Shown here: positions 1 through 9,979 of the stretch, piece by piece
Position numbering within the stretch: the stretch's first letter is position 1
Layout of the letters: each line of letters opens with the position of its first letter
NCBI GenBank assembly: GCA_014653835.1
Contig: JACWDY010000001.1
Coordinates: 124,001-188,000, forward strand
Direction: 5' to 3'
Origin: Pelagibacterales bacterium SAG-MED28
Lineage (GTDB): Bacteria > Pseudomonadota > Alphaproteobacteria > Pelagibacterales > Pelagibacteraceae
DNA length: 64,000 bases
Position numbers and translations under genes: made by a program
Notes under the pieces: generated by a model
What the model saw: only the letters and a program-made list of their open reading frames with translations
Databases searched by the model: none
What the model was told of the DNA's origin: nothing

Positions 1-2320
1 AGATGAATTTCCAAATTTAAATAAAAAAATAAAACATGAAATTTCAATAATTGTTGATAGAGTGATACTTAATTCAAACCTTGGAAACAGATTAGCAGAT
101 AGCGTGGAGACTGCTGTTAATCTCTCAAATGGCTTATTGATTGTAGAGTATGAAAATGAAACATTGCCAAAAAAATTCAGAAAAATTGAAACGATTACAT
201 TTTCATCTAAATTTTCATGCCCCGAAAGCGGTTTTACAATTGAGGAGATAGAACCAAGATTGTTTTCTTTTAATTCACCTTATGGAGCTTGTGAAGAATG
301 TGAAGGAATAGGTCATAATTTAAACGTAGATCCAAATTTAGTAATTTCTGATCCAAAAAAAAATCTTCAAGATGGTGTGATTGAACCTTGGGCTAAATCG
401 ACATCTTTATACTATGCTCAAACTTTAGCCTCTATAGCTAAACACTATAAAATTTCTATGTCAGATCCTTGGAGAAAAATATCTAAAAAAGTGCAAGATA
501 TTATTCTTTATGGATCAGACGAAGAGGAAATAAAGTTCTCTTATGATGATGGGTACGAAGCTTACACAACCAAAAAGGCTTTTGAAGGTGTAATTAATAA
601 TCTTGAAAGGCGATATCTGGAAACAGATAGTGAATGGAAAAGAGAGGAAATATCTCAATACCAAAGCGAGTCAAAATGTGAAAAATGTAAAGGGATGAGA
701 TTAAAAGATGAAGCCCTTTGTATAAAAATAAATTCTTTAAATATTAGCGAAGTAACGGAAAAATCAATAGATGATGCACAAGAATGGTTTGAAAATTTAC
801 AAAATGCATTAACTGAGCGTGAAAATAAAATTGCTCAACATATATTAAAAGAAATTAATGAAAGATTAAATTTCCTTTTAAATGTTGGATTAAATTATCT
901 TACCCTCTCAAGGGAGTCTGGAACGTTATCTGGTGGAGAAGCTCAAAGAATAAGGTTAGCCTCCCAAATTGGTTCTGGTCTTACCGGAGTTTTATATGTT
1001 CTTGATGAACCTTCAATTGGATTGCATCAAAGAGATAACAAAAAATTAATTACAGCACTTAAAAAATTAAGAGATCTTGGTAATACTGTTATCGTAGTTG
1101 AGCATGATATTGAAACTATGGAAAATTCAGATCATATTATTGATATAGGCCCAGAAGCTGGATTAAATGGTGGTCAAATTGTTGCAGATGGCACAGTTCA
1201 AGAAATAATAAAAAATAATAAAAGTATTACTGGAGATTATCTATCTGGCAAAAAATATATTCCTATTCCGAGAAAAAGAAGATCAGCAAAAAATGGAAGA
1301 TTTATAGAAATAAGTGGCGCAAGTGGTAATAATTTAAAAAAAGTTAATCTAAAAATTCCTGTTGGTACATTTACATGTGTAACAGGTGTCTCTGGAAGTG
1401 GAAAGTCTACTCTAATTTTACACACTTTGTATAATGCCTTTAACTTAATGCTTAACAAAAATAAAAGCCGTAAAGTTCCTAAAGCATTCACTGGATTTAA
1501 GGGCACAGAACTTATAGATAAAATAATTGACATAGATCAATCTCCTATAGGAAGAACACCTAGATCAAATCCAGCAACATATACGGGAGCTTTTGGACCA
1601 ATTAGAGAATGGTTTGCTGGATTACCAGAATCTAAAGCCAGAGGATATAAAGTTGGAAGATATTCTTTTAACGTAAAAGGAGGTAGATGTGAAACATGCG
1701 AGGGAGATGGGGTAATTACTTACGAAATGCATTTCTTACCAGATGTGTTCATTCCTTGTGATACCTGTAAAGGTGCTAGATATAATAGAGAAACGCTAGA
1801 GATCAAATTTAAAAATAAAAACATTGCTGATGTATTAGATATGACGGTTGATGAAGGTTGCGATTTTTTTGAAAATATCCAAAATATTAGATCAAAATTA
1901 ATTACCCTTAAACATGTTGGCCTTGGGTATATGAAGATTGGTCAACAGGCAACGACTTTGTCGGGGGGAGAAGCGCAAAGAATAAAACTGGCTAAAGAGT
2001 TATCTAAAAGACCAACTGGAAGAACGTTATATATATTAGATGAACCAACAACAGGTTTACACTCTCATGATATTAAAAAATTATTGGAAATTCTTCAAGC
2101 ATTTGCAAATACAGGTAATACAGTTGTAGTTATTGAGCACAATCTTGATGTTATTAAAACAGCAGATCATATTATAGATATGGGTCCAGAAGGCGGGATA
2201 AACGGTGGAAGAATTATAGCCGAGGGTACCCCTGAAAAAGTATCTACAGTTAAAGATAGTTACACAGGCAAATTTATAAAAGAAATAATGGGCAATAATT
2301 CGATGAAAAAAACTGCCTAA
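1..2320 (+). CDS. uvrA: Excinuclease ABC subunit A, 5' part missing at window edge
   Basis: UvrA is the DNA-damage-sensing ATPase of nucleotide excision repair; it loads UvrB at lesions. The frame is open from base 2 and reads straight into family sequence (…IIVDRVIL…), so the GTG at 62 is an internal Val codon and the true start lies before the window. About 772 residues are visible against roughly 940 usual. Both ABC signatures (LSGGEAQRI/K) are present, as is the second Walker A (GVSGSGKST), a Cys pair in YGACEECEG with a later CEKC pair, and the C-terminal zinc finger (CETCEGDG … CDTCKGAR). The first Walker A is lost with the N-terminus. It converges on secF with 11 nt between stops. Confidence 0.97.
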   Translation, partial: DEFPNLNKKIKHEISIIVDRVILNSNLGNRLADSVETAVNLSNGLLIVEYENETLPKKFRKIETITFSSKFSCPESGFTIEEIEPRLFSFNSPYGACEECEGIGHNLNVDPNLVISDPKKNLQDGVIEPWAKSTSLYYAQTLASIAKHYKISMSDPWRKISKKVQDIILYGSDEEEIKFSYDDGYEAYTTKKAFEGVINNLERRYLETDSEWKREEISQYQSESKCEKCKGMRLKDEALCIKINSLNISEVTEKSIDDAQEWFENLQNALTERENKIAQHILKEINERLNFLLNVGLNYLTLSRESGTLSGGEAQRIRLASQIGSGLTGVLYVLDEPSIGLHQRDNKKLITALKKLRDLGNTVIVVEHDIETMENSDHIIDIGPEAGLNGGQIVADGTVQEIIKNNKSITGDYLSGKKYIPIPRKRRSAKNGRFIEISGASGNNLKKVNLKIPVGTFTCVTGVSGSGKSTLILHTLYNAFNLMLNKNKSRKVPKAFTGFKGTELIDKIIDIDQSPIGRTPRSNPATYTGAFGPIREWFAGLPESKARGYKVGRYSFNVKGGRCETCEGDGVITYEMHFLPDVFIPCDTCKGARYNRETLEIKFKNKNIADVLDMTVDEGCDFFENIQNIRSKLITLKHVGLGYMKIGQQATTLSGGEAQRIKLAKELSKRPTGRTLYILDEPTTGLHSHDIKKLLEILQAFANTGNTVVVIEHNLDVIKTADHIIDMGPEGGINGGRIIAEGTPEKVSTVKDSYTGKFIKEIMGNNSMKKTA

Positions 2321-2331
2321 AAAAGTTAACT

Positions 2332-3228
2332 TTAAGGAACTATTTTTTCTTCCTCTTTTTCTAAAGTTTTATAACTTACCTTAAATGTCTTCAGTATAGG
2401 AGAGGCTACAAAGATAGATGAGTAAGTACCTATCAGCACGCCTAATATCATTGCAAAAGAAAATCCTCTTAAAATTTCTCCTCCCAAAATAAATATTGAT
2501 AGTAAAGCTAGTAACGTAGTAACTGAAGTGATTATGGTTCTAGCAAGTGTCTCATTAATTGATAAATTTGCAATGTCGCTTATATTTAATCTATGATATT
2601 TACCAAGGTTCTCTCTAATTCTGTCATATATCACAACTGTATCATTCATTGAATAACCTACAATAGTTAGGACGGCAGCAATAATTGAAAGGTTGATCTC
2701 TAAAGATAAAATTGAGAAAATTCCTAAAGTAATTATAACATCGTGAAATAGTGCAATAATAGAACCGATACTAAATTGCCATTCAAATCTAACCCAAATA
2801 TAAAAAAGCATAGCTGCAAGTGATAAAGAAATAGCTATAACTCCAGATTGCAAAAGCTCTGCACTAACTTTTGGACCTACATTTTCAACTCTTCTAAAAT
2901 TAACCTCAGAAGTTAAATTATCTGAGAGGCTTTTTTTAATCTCAGGTATAAGTTTATTATTATCTCCCGTTTGCTCAACTTTAATTAAGTAGTCCCCTTT
3001 TTGACCGAATTTCTTTACATTTACATCTCCTAGATTCATATTTTTTAAAACATCTCTTATAGAAGATGCTTCTGTGTTATTTGATCTGAGCTCAATAAGA
3101 GTTCCACCCTTAAAATCAATTCCATAATTTAATCCTTTAAATGTTATAAAAATAATACTTATAGAGAATAGAGCTAAAGAAAGAATATTTGCATACTTAA
3201 ATTTTGCTGAAAAATTTATATTAGTCAT
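2332..3228 (-). CDS. secF: Protein translocase subunit SecF
   Basis: SecF works with SecD in the inner membrane, using the proton motive force to pull exported proteins through SecYEG. The 298-residue product has the family form: an N-terminal membrane segment followed by the GIDFKGGT motif, a periplasmic domain, then five hydrophobic segments, with GYSMNDTVVIYDRIREN in the RND-like membrane part. Its ATG overlaps the secD stop by one base (TAATG), so translation is probably coupled. The order yajC-secD-secF on the same strand is the usual one. Confidence 0.96.
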   Translation of the reverse strand: MTNINFSAKFKYANILSLALFSISIIFITFKGLNYGIDFKGGTLIELRSNNTEASSIRDVLKNMNLGDVNVKKFGQKGDYLIKVEQTGDNNKLIPEIKKSLSDNLTSEVNFRRVENVGPKVSAELLQSGVIAISLSLAAMLFYIWVRFEWQFSIGSIIALFHDVIITLGIFSILSLEINLSIIAAVLTIVGYSMNDTVVIYDRIRENLGKYHRLNISDIANLSINETLARTIITSVTTLLALLSIFILGGEILRGFSFAMILGVLIGTYSSIFVASPILKTFKVSYKTLEKEEEKIVP

Positions 3229-4772
3229 TATATTTTTATATCTTTATTTTTTGCATTCAAAACGATTAACGAAGTTAAATGTCTAGCCAAGAAGTATGCA
3301 GTGAAAAGAGTAGTAACAATCCCAATACCTAATGTAATTGCGAAACCTTTTACAGGTCCAGATCCAAATGCAAATAATATGATAGCGGCAATTAAAGTTG
3401 TAATGTTTGCATCTAAAACCGTAATTTTTGCTCTTGTGTAACCAGAGTCAAATGCATGTATAACTGATTTTTCTGTTTTTAATTCTTCTCTAATTCTTTC
3501 AAAGATTAATACATTGGCATCTACGGCCATACCAACCGTTAAAATTATTCCAGCAATACCGGGTAGAGTTAAAGTTGCTTCTAAGATTGTTAGAACCCCA
3601 GTTAACATTAATAAGTTTGCTATAAGGGCTGTATTTGCTATCAATCCAAAAATTTTATATTTGTAAAGCATAAATAAGATCACCAAAATAAATCCCACAA
3701 TTAAAGAAGTTATGCCTGATTTAATTGAGTCTTCACCTAAATCAGGTCCTACAGTTCGCTCTTCTACAACTATCAATGGGGTTGGCAAAGCCCCTGAACG
3801 AAGTAATAAGGACAAATCTGTTGCCTCTTGGAAAGTAAAATTTCCTGAAATCATTCCGTTTCCAGATGTTATTGGTTCATTAATGTTAGGGGCGCTGACA
3901 ATTTCTCCATCAAGAACAATAGCTAGTCTTTTGCCTACATTATCTGTAGTCGCCCTACCAAATTTTTGTGAGCCTAGTCTATCCAATGTAAAAGAAACTG
4001 TAGGTTCATTGTTTTGATTATTTATGTTTGGCTGAGCATCAATTAGATTTTCGCCACTCATTATTATTCTCTTACTAACGTTTAATTTCTCACCATTTTC
4101 CGAAATAAGCTTATCAGTACCAAATTCATTATTATCTGTAACAAGTCTAAAATTTAATTGAGCTGTCTTTCCTAATAGGGATTTTATTCTTTCAGGATCT
4201 TTTAGCCCAGGTAATTCAACAAGTATTCTTTTTTCACCTCTCTGTAAAATTGTAGGTTCTTTTGTGCCCACATCATCGATCCTTCTTCTAACGATTTCAA
4301 TTGATTGTTTCAAAGCAGAATTATTTATAGTCAATAAACCAAATTTAGAAAAAAAAATCTCGATTTGCTTATTGCTTATTTTTTTATATTCTAATTCGTA
4401 AGAACGGTAATTATCTATATAAGGATTAACTAAATTTTCTTTTCGTGAGTTAAATAGCAAATCAAACTTATCAATATTATCCAAATTTAAAGATAAATTA
4501 TTTTTGTTAATCTTAAAATTATTATAGTTTATTCCATTATCTTTAAGTAATTTTTTTATAGGAATAACTTTTGATTGAATTTTTTCTTCGATTAAATTAT
4601 CAGAATTAATTTCAAGTAATAAGTAAGAACCGCCTTGCAAATCAAGCCCTAGATTAATTTTTTTTTCAAAAAATTTATTTTCATCTTTTTGTAAATTCAA
4701 TGCAGAAAAAATTGCGATAAAAAAGAATAATAGATAAATTATTAATACGTTTATTTTAGAAAAATTTAACAC
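3228..4772 (-). CDS. secD: Protein translocase subunit SecD
   Basis: Partner of SecF in the SecDF-YajC accessory complex. The 514-residue protein starts with one membrane segment and the LGLDLQGGSYLLLE motif, has a large periplasmic region, and ends with a membrane domain carrying GMAVDANVLIFERIREE, a family hallmark. The start codon is GTG at 4772 and no clear Shine-Dalgarno precedes it; the yajC stop lies 9 nt upstream, so expression probably relies on coupling to yajC. Confidence 0.96.
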   Translation of the reverse strand: MLNFSKINVLIIYLLFFFIAIFSALNLQKDENKFFEKKINLGLDLQGGSYLLLEINSDNLIEEKIQSKVIPIKKLLKDNGINYNNFKINKNNLSLNLDNIDKFDLLFNSRKENLVNPYIDNYRSYELEYKKISNKQIEIFFSKFGLLTINNSALKQSIEIVRRRIDDVGTKEPTILQRGEKRILVELPGLKDPERIKSLLGKTAQLNFRLVTDNNEFGTDKLISENGEKLNVSKRIIMSGENLIDAQPNINNQNNEPTVSFTLDRLGSQKFGRATTDNVGKRLAIVLDGEIVSAPNINEPITSGNGMISGNFTFQEATDLSLLLRSGALPTPLIVVEERTVGPDLGEDSIKSGITSLIVGFILVILFMLYKYKIFGLIANTALIANLLMLTGVLTILEATLTLPGIAGIILTVGMAVDANVLIFERIREELKTEKSVIHAFDSGYTRAKITVLDANITTLIAAIILFAFGSGPVKGFAITLGIGIVTTLFTAYFLARHLTSLIVLNAKNKDIKI

Positions 4773-4781
4773 GAAAAAGAA

Positions 4782-5066
4782 TTATTTTTTAACTTCTTCT
4801 TTTTTTAGTAAACTAGTTATTGTAGATCTTATAATTTGAACTTTTGTATTCTCCCCTATTGTAACTTCTATCCGATCATCTTCCATAACGCGATCAACTA
4901 TTCCTATTATGCCTCCAGATGTAATAATTTCATCTCCTCTTTTTAGAGCAGCTACCATCGCTTTATGTTCTTTGACTCTTTTTTGCTGAGGTCTAATTAA
5001 AAAGAAATAAAATATAACAAAAATTAAAATTAGGGGTATAAATTGTGCTATTCCTTGTCCACTCAT
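4782..5066 (-). CDS. yajC: Preprotein translocase accessory subunit YajC
   Basis: Small single-span inner-membrane protein associated with SecDF. The 94 residues hold an N-terminal hydrophobic segment ending in FFLIRPQQKRVKEHKAM, which is diagnostic of YajC, and a short cytoplasmic domain (GDEIITSGGIIGIV). First gene of the yajC-secD-secF group; 41 nt separate it from serS upstream, enough for a small promoter. Confidence 0.95.
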   Translation of the reverse strand: MSGQGIAQFIPLILIFVIFYFFLIRPQQKRVKEHKAMVAALKRGDEIITSGGIIGIVDRVMEDDRIEVTIGENTKVQIIRSTITSLLKKEEVKK

Positions 5067-5107
5067 GAAAAAACAATTATATTAAAAGTCTTAGTTAAAC
5101 AAGCAAA

Positions 5108-6361
5108 TTATAATTTAATTTTCTCCAGATTATTCATGTATTTTTTTAATACTTTTGGGATGTTAATCGAACCGTCTTCATTTTGATTATTTTCTAACAG
5201 GGCAATCATTAGTCTACCAACAGCTAATCCAGAACCGTTAAGTGTTCCAACAAATTCATTGCCGTCTTTTGATTTAAATTTTGCATTCATTCGTCTTGCT
5301 TGAAAAGTTCCACAAGAAGAGCAACTTGAAATTTCTCTATAATTTTTTTCTGAAGGAATCCATGCTTCAATATCATAAGTTTTTTCAGCACTGAAACCCA
5401 TATCACCAGATGAAAGTAAAAGAACTTGGTATGGAATTTCAAGCTCTTCTAAAATTTTTTCAGCGCAATTTAACATTCGTTTTAATTCTTCATTACATTT
5501 GCTAGGTTCAACGATACTTACAAGTTCTACTTTATAAAATTGATGTTGTCTGATCATACCCTTGGTATCTTTACCGTAACTACCTGCTTCTTTTCTAAAG
5601 CATGGAGTTGCGGCGACAAATCTTTTAGGTAAATTATTCTCTTCAATAACTGATTTTCTAACTAAATTTGTTAAAACAACTTCAGCTGTAGGAATTAAAA
5701 ATTTCCTTTGATCTGATTTATCAAATTTTATTTCAAACTGATCCTCTTCAAATTTAGGAAGCTGTCCTGTGCCAAACATTACATCCTCATTTACAATTAA
5801 AGGAGGAGAAATCTCAATATATTGAAACTCATTAGTATGAGTATCAAGCATAAAATTAATTAATGCTCTTTCTAGTAAAGCAATTTTATCTTTTAAAACT
5901 ACGAACCTAGCACCTGATAGTTTTATAGATGTCTCAAAATCAATACTGTTATCTTTAGAGCCTAATTCTACATGAGATTTTGATTTAAATCTAAATTCTT
6001 TGATTTCACCAGATTTTTTTATCAATTTATTAAATTTATCGTTTTTACCTACAGGAACATCATCTAACGCTAAATTTGGAAGCGAATAAACAATCATATC
6101 AAGATTATTTTGTGCTTCGATTTGTTTTTTAGAAATTGATGAAATTTCTTCAGAAATATTTTTTGATCTTAAAAAATTAGACTCATCTTTAGATTTGGAT
6201 AAAGATTTTTTTTCCTGTTCTAATTTTTCTTTTTTACTAATTAAATCCCTATTTAATTTATCTTTTTCATTAAAATCTGATATGTTAAAATCTACATTCC
6301 GATCTTTGAATTTTTTCTTATATGTATCTATATTTTTTCTTATATCTTTTAAATTATGCAT
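5108..6361 (-). CDS. serS: Seryl-tRNA synthetase
   Basis: Class II aminoacyl-tRNA synthetase that charges tRNA-Ser and the tRNA-Sec precursor. The 417 residues start with the long, charged antiparallel coiled-coil arm (about residues 25-105). The catalytic domain follows, with class II motif 2 in the TPCFRKEAGSYG region and motif 3 as GSGLAVGRLMIALLEN. The ATG overlaps the tatC stop by 8 nt, so serS ends the scp-tat-serS run. Confidence 0.97.
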   Translation of the reverse strand: MHNLKDIRKNIDTYKKKFKDRNVDFNISDFNEKDKLNRDLISKKEKLEQEKKSLSKSKDESNFLRSKNISEEISSISKKQIEAQNNLDMIVYSLPNLALDDVPVGKNDKFNKLIKKSGEIKEFRFKSKSHVELGSKDNSIDFETSIKLSGARFVVLKDKIALLERALINFMLDTHTNEFQYIEISPPLIVNEDVMFGTGQLPKFEEDQFEIKFDKSDQRKFLIPTAEVVLTNLVRKSVIEENNLPKRFVAATPCFRKEAGSYGKDTKGMIRQHQFYKVELVSIVEPSKCNEELKRMLNCAEKILEELEIPYQVLLLSSGDMGFSAEKTYDIEAWIPSEKNYREISSCSSCGTFQARRMNAKFKSKDGNEFVGTLNGSGLAVGRLMIALLENNQNEDGSINIPKVLKKYMNNLEKIKL

Positions 6362-7121
6362 CTTCTACATTTTCTTTCTTATCTTTTTTTTCAGTAAATC
6401 TAACTGTTATTATAGATAACTCATAAAGTAATAGAAGTGGTATTGCTAGACCTATCTGAGTAATTGGATCTGGAGGAGTTAGAATAGCTGCTAATGTAAA
6501 AATAATTACAATAATATATCTTCTCGTTTTTTTTAAATATTCTGAATTAACAACTCCAATTCTTGCCAATAAATTTAATAATATTGGTAATTGGAAGCTT
6601 ATTCCAAATGCAAATATCAATCTCATAATTAAAGATAAATATTCATTAACTTTTGCTTCTAATTGAATAGGTAGACTTGAATTAGATCCCATTGTCTCAA
6701 ATGATAAAAAAAATTTGATAGCTAAGGGCATAACTAAATAATAAACAAGCATTCCGCCTAATAAAAAAAGTATCGGAGTTGAGATTAAGTAAGGTAACAA
6801 TGCTTTTTTTTCATTTTTGTACAATCCTGGCGCAATAAATTTATAAATTTGTATTAATAAAACTGGACTACCTAAAAAAATAGCTGCAAAAAAGGCCACT
6901 TTTAAATAAGTAATAAACGTTTCGTGTAAAGCTGTAAAAATTAAACGTCTTGAAGTTGGATCATCTTTTACAGCCTCTGCATAAGGGTTTACTAGAAAAG
7001 CATAAATATGCTCTGCAAAAGTGTAAGATATTATAAATATTAAAAAAATAAATATTATTGATTTTATTAATCTCGAACGTAGTTCAATAAAGTGACTAGT
7101 AAATGAATTATTATCACCCAT
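6354..7121 (-). CDS. tatC: Twin-arginine translocase subunit TatC
   Basis: Multispanning receptor of the Tat pathway, which exports folded, often cofactor-bearing proteins. The 255 residues show six hydrophobic segments, the N-terminal FTSHFIELRSRL motif that contacts signal peptides, and a conserved FLLGGMLVYY segment. It overlaps tatB by 8 nt and serS by 8 nt, and sits in a complete tatABC set. Confidence 0.96.
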   Translation of the reverse strand: MGDNNSFTSHFIELRSRLIKSIIFIFLIFIISYTFAEHIYAFLVNPYAEAVKDDPTSRRLIFTALHETFITYLKVAFFAAIFLGSPVLLIQIYKFIAPGLYKNEKKALLPYLISTPILFLLGGMLVYYLVMPLAIKFFLSFETMGSNSSLPIQLEAKVNEYLSLIMRLIFAFGISFQLPILLNLLARIGVVNSEYLKKTRRYIIVIIFTLAAILTPPDPITQIGLAIPLLLLYELSIITVRFTEKKDKKENVEDA

Positions 7122-7353
7122 TATCTTCTTTATTATTTTCTTTTTTTGTATTTTTTTGATTATTTATATCTTTTTCAATATCAATATTCTCAGTGACAGA
7201 AGTAACTTCTCTTTGAAAACTGCTTAAAGCATTTTTTAATTTACCAAAATAAGAACCTATTTTTTTTAATGCTATCGGAAATTCTTTTGGTCCCAAAACC
7301 AATATAGCGATTATTACTATCGCTAAAATCTCTAACCAACCAATTTGAGGCAT
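7114..7353 (-). CDS. tatB: Sec-independent translocase protein TatB
   Basis: 79-residue single-span protein with the TatA/B form: short N-terminus (MPQIGWLEILAI), one membrane helix, the LGPKEFP hinge, an amphipathic helix and a charged tail. The Pro in the hinge (FGPK/LGPKEFP) and its position between tatA and tatC identify it as TatB, which with TatC forms the signal-peptide receptor. Confidence 0.92.
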   Translation of the reverse strand: MPQIGWLEILAIVIIAILVLGPKEFPIALKKIGSYFGKLKNALSSFQREVTSVTENIDIEKDINNQKNTKKENNKEDNG

Positions 7354-7359
7354 ATTAGA

Positions 7360-7560
7360 TTACTTATTTTCAGAATTCGAGTTATCTGAATTATTGTTGG
7401 AGTTATCATCTCCAGAAGATTTGTCATCAGACATACCTTTTTTAAAACTTTTGATGCCTTTTGCAAGATCTCCCATTATGCTAGATATCTTTCCTTTACC
7501 AAAAAGGATAACAACTAAAATTGCGATAATTATAATACCTGTCCAACCAATATTTCCCAT
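7360..7560 (-). CDS. tatA: Sec-independent translocase protein TatA
   Basis: 66-residue pore-forming Tat component: N-terminal membrane helix ([20 protein letters not shown]), amphipathic helix ([15 protein letters not shown]) and an acidic Ser/Asn/Asp tail. The FGKGKI hinge and the [12 protein letters not shown] stretch are typical of TatA. It leads tatABC with a 6 nt gap to tatB and lies 40 nt downstream of scpB. Confidence 0.93.
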   Translation of the reverse strand: MGNIGWTGIIIIAILVVILFGKGKISSIMGDLAKGIKSFKKGMSDDKSSGDDNSNNNSDNSNSENK

Positions 7561-7600
7561 AACTTATATATATACGATAATTCAATCTAAATAAACACGT

Positions 7601-8290
7601 TTATTTTTCTTCATCGGGAGCTTTTTTAATCGCCTCGTCAATACCTTCATAAATATCATTTTGATTTTCCTTAATTGATTGTTCTTTAAAAAACTTACCA
7701 GTACCAAAAATTGATTTATCAATAGATGAAGTATCAATAAGACCGGCAGATCCAAGTTCATCAATAGTTGGAAGGTCAGATAATTTTTGTATATTAAAAT
7801 GGTTTAGAAAATTTTCCGTTGTTCCATACAAAATTGGTTTACCAGGGACATCCTTTCTTCCTGCGGGTCTAACCCAATCTAATTCAAGAAGAGTCTCTAA
7901 TGTATTCGAAGCAAAAGATACACCTCTTATTTCCTCTATTTCAGATCTCGTTACAGGCTGGTGATAAACAATTATGGCTAATGTTTCTATTGTTGCTTTT
8001 GATAATTTTTTATGAGTAGATTTTTGTAGAGACATTAGTTTAGATAAGTCATCAGCAGTTCTAAATGACCACTTATTTTTTATACAAACCAAGTTAATTC
8101 CTCGATGTTTGTAAATTTCTTTAATATTTTCTAAAATTTTCTTTATATTTGTATTTGTTTTAATTCTTTTTTCAATCGTTTCAATATCTAGTGGTTCAGA
8201 AGCAGCAAATAAGATTGCTTCAACTTGTCTCTCTAGCTTAGAAGGAGCTGATGGAAAACTAATAATATTACTTTTTTTTTTATTAGACAT
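7601..8290 (-). CDS. scpB: Segregation and condensation protein ScpB
   Basis: Winged-helix kleisin-associated subunit of the SMC-ScpAB condensin, which organises and separates the chromosome. Of 229 residues, the core (about 20-180) holds the paired winged helices with the family stretches RQVEAILFAASEPL, ETLAIIVYHQPVTRSEIEEIRG and GRKDVPGKPILYGTTENFL. The C-terminal tail is charged and variable. scpA lies one base upstream, so the two are co-translated. Confidence 0.94.
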   Translation of the reverse strand: MSNKKKSNIISFPSAPSKLERQVEAILFAASEPLDIETIEKRIKTNTNIKKILENIKEIYKHRGINLVCIKNKWSFRTADDLSKLMSLQKSTHKKLSKATIETLAIIVYHQPVTRSEIEEIRGVSFASNTLETLLELDWVRPAGRKDVPGKPILYGTTENFLNHFNIQKLSDLPTIDELGSAGLIDTSSIDKSIFGTGKFFKEQSIKENQNDIYEGIDEAIKKAPDEEK

Positions 8291-8291
8291 C

Positions 8292-9026
8292 TTAAGATTT
8301 TTTAATCATTAAATTTTCAAATATTTTATTTTGAGAAACTTTGGTTAATCCTTCTTTTGTAAGTTCTAGGCTTGCTGCAAAAATACCTGATATACCTGTT
8401 CTTTTCATTTTGTTTGTACGATAAAACTCAGGGATTAATTCAAAAATATTCTTCCATTCATTAATTTTATCTAAATTATTTTTAATTTGTTTTATTCCTT
8501 CCTCCGTTGAGAAAACAGGTAATTTAGGAATACTAATATTTTGAAAAGTTTTTTGCATTTGTATACCTGAATAACTTTTAAGCAATTCGTAAAGCGAGAC
8601 ATCAAAAATAGGAGTAGTAATTGATCTGATACCGCCTTTCATCCCTCGAGTAAAAATATGAACACCTAGCCTTTTTTTTTGTAACATTTGGTCTGACAAT
8701 ATTCTTATCAACTCAAGTTTTTTTAGTTGTAATTTTAATTTTTCAGCAACCTCTAAGGCTTTAAAATCATCATCTTCATCATCTGGAAGAAGTAGCTTTG
8801 ACTTTAGATAAGCCAGCCAAGTCGCCATAAGCAAAAATTCTGATGCTGTTTCTAGATTTAAATCCTTATTATTTTTTATAAATTCTAAAAATTGATCTGC
8901 GAGTTTAGTAATAGAAATTTCAGCTAAATCAACTTTTTGAGATTTGGCTAAATCTAATAACACCTCTAGTGGTCCGTTATAGTTAGGAATATTTATTGAT
9001 ATTTGATTTGTGTTATTTGATTCCAT
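8292..9026 (-). CDS. scpA: Segregation and condensation protein ScpA
   Basis: Kleisin subunit bridging the SMC heads. The 244-residue protein contains the ScpA N-terminal motif YNGPLEVLLDLAKSQKVDLAEISI, then TASEFLLMATWLAYLKSKLLLP, and a C-terminal winged-helix part. It follows nagZ by 8 nt and precedes scpB by 1 nt, the alphaproteobacterial nagZ-scpA-scpB-tat order. Confidence 0.95.
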   Translation of the reverse strand: MESNNTNQISINIPNYNGPLEVLLDLAKSQKVDLAEISITKLADQFLEFIKNNKDLNLETASEFLLMATWLAYLKSKLLLPDDEDDDFKALEVAEKLKLQLKKLELIRILSDQMLQKKRLGVHIFTRGMKGGIRSITTPIFDVSLYELLKSYSGIQMQKTFQNISIPKLPVFSTEEGIKQIKNNLDKINEWKNIFELIPEFYRTNKMKRTGISGIFAASLELTKEGLTKVSQNKIFENLMIKKS

Positions 9027-9034
9027 AAATAATT

Positions 9035-9979
9035 TTACCTTAAAATTTTATAAATTTCCGAGGTTTTTTTTGCTGTAAATTGATCAATATATGGAACAGA
9101 TTTAATCAATTTAAAGTTGTTTTTAATATTTCCAGCACAATATAAAACCAAATTGCATCCTGCTAACAAAGATTTTTTTGCATTTGTAATTAAATCGTAC
9201 TTTAAAGCTTTCATAGAAATATCGTCAGACATTAAAATGCCCTTAAATCCTATTTTTTTTCTAATTATTTCATTAATTATTTTTTTTGAAAAAGTTGAAA
9301 CATTTTTAGAGTCAATTTTTGAATAAAGTATATGTGCTGTCATAGCTAATTTTGAATAGGTTGATTTAAATGGGTAAAAATCAATTTTATTCAGTGCTCT
9401 GATATCTAAGTTTACTTTTGGCATTTCTTTGTGACTGTCTATTGAGGAACAACCATGGCCAGGTATATGTTTAATAACAGTAACAATTTTATTGGCATGA
9501 CACTCATTAATAGTAATTTCACCTAAATCGCTTACAACTAAATTACTTTTAGAAAAACTTCTTTTTCCAATTATGTCATTTGTATTATTTCTTAAAACGT
9601 CAAGAACAGGAATTGTATTTATATTAATTCCAATATTTTTTAACTTATCGCACAATGATTTTAAGTAATTTCTATATAACGTTGTAGCAATTTTTTTATC
9701 TAATTTATAAAGTTGTCCGAAATAATTTGCTTCAAAGTTGTGATTAATTATATCTTTTAATCTTGATACAGTTGCACCTTCTTCATCAATTAAAATAGGA
9801 AATTTTGAATCTTTCATTAATCTTTTTATATCTTTAATGAGATTCTTAATTTGTTCAAAAGATTTTATATTTCTTTTAAATAAAATTATTCCCCAAGGCT
9901 TTTCCCTAGATAAAAGTAGTTCCTCTTTTTTAGTTAAAGTTGTTCCTTTAATGCTAATTATAATTGCTTTTTTTCTCAT
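9035..9979 (-). CDS. nagZ: Beta-N-acetylhexosaminidase, GH3 family
   Basis: Cytoplasmic peptidoglycan-recycling enzyme that removes GlcNAc from muropeptides. About 314 residues. The KHIPGHG…DSH motif, carrying the catalytic His/Asp dyad, and MSDDISMKAL, carrying the Asp nucleophile, are both visible. I chose the ATG at 9979 over a TTG at 10000 because it overlaps the preceding stop by one base (TAATG), a junction used repeatedly in this window. The usual family sequence KHFPGHG reads KHIPGHG here. Confidence 0.9.
   Translation of the reverse strand: MRKKAIIISIKGTTLTKKEELLLSREKPWGIILFKRNIKSFEQIKNLIKDIKRLMKDSKFPILIDEEGATVSRLKDIINHNFEANYFGQLYKLDKKIATTLYRNYLKSLCDKLKNIGININTIPVLDVLRNNTNDIIGKRSFSKSNLVVSDLGEITINECHANKIVTVIKHIPGHGCSSIDSHKEMPKVNLDIRALNKIDFYPFKSTYSKLAMTAHILYSKIDSKNVSTFSKKIINEIIRKKIGFKGILMSDDISMKALKYDLITNAKKSLLAGCNLVLYCAGNIKNNFKLIKSVPYIDQFTAKKTSEIYKILR

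Noticed and set aside
62-64. GTG at 62 as the start of uvrA
   Set aside because: The frame is open to the window edge and the preceding residues (…IIVDR) are conserved UvrA sequence, so this GTG is an internal Val.
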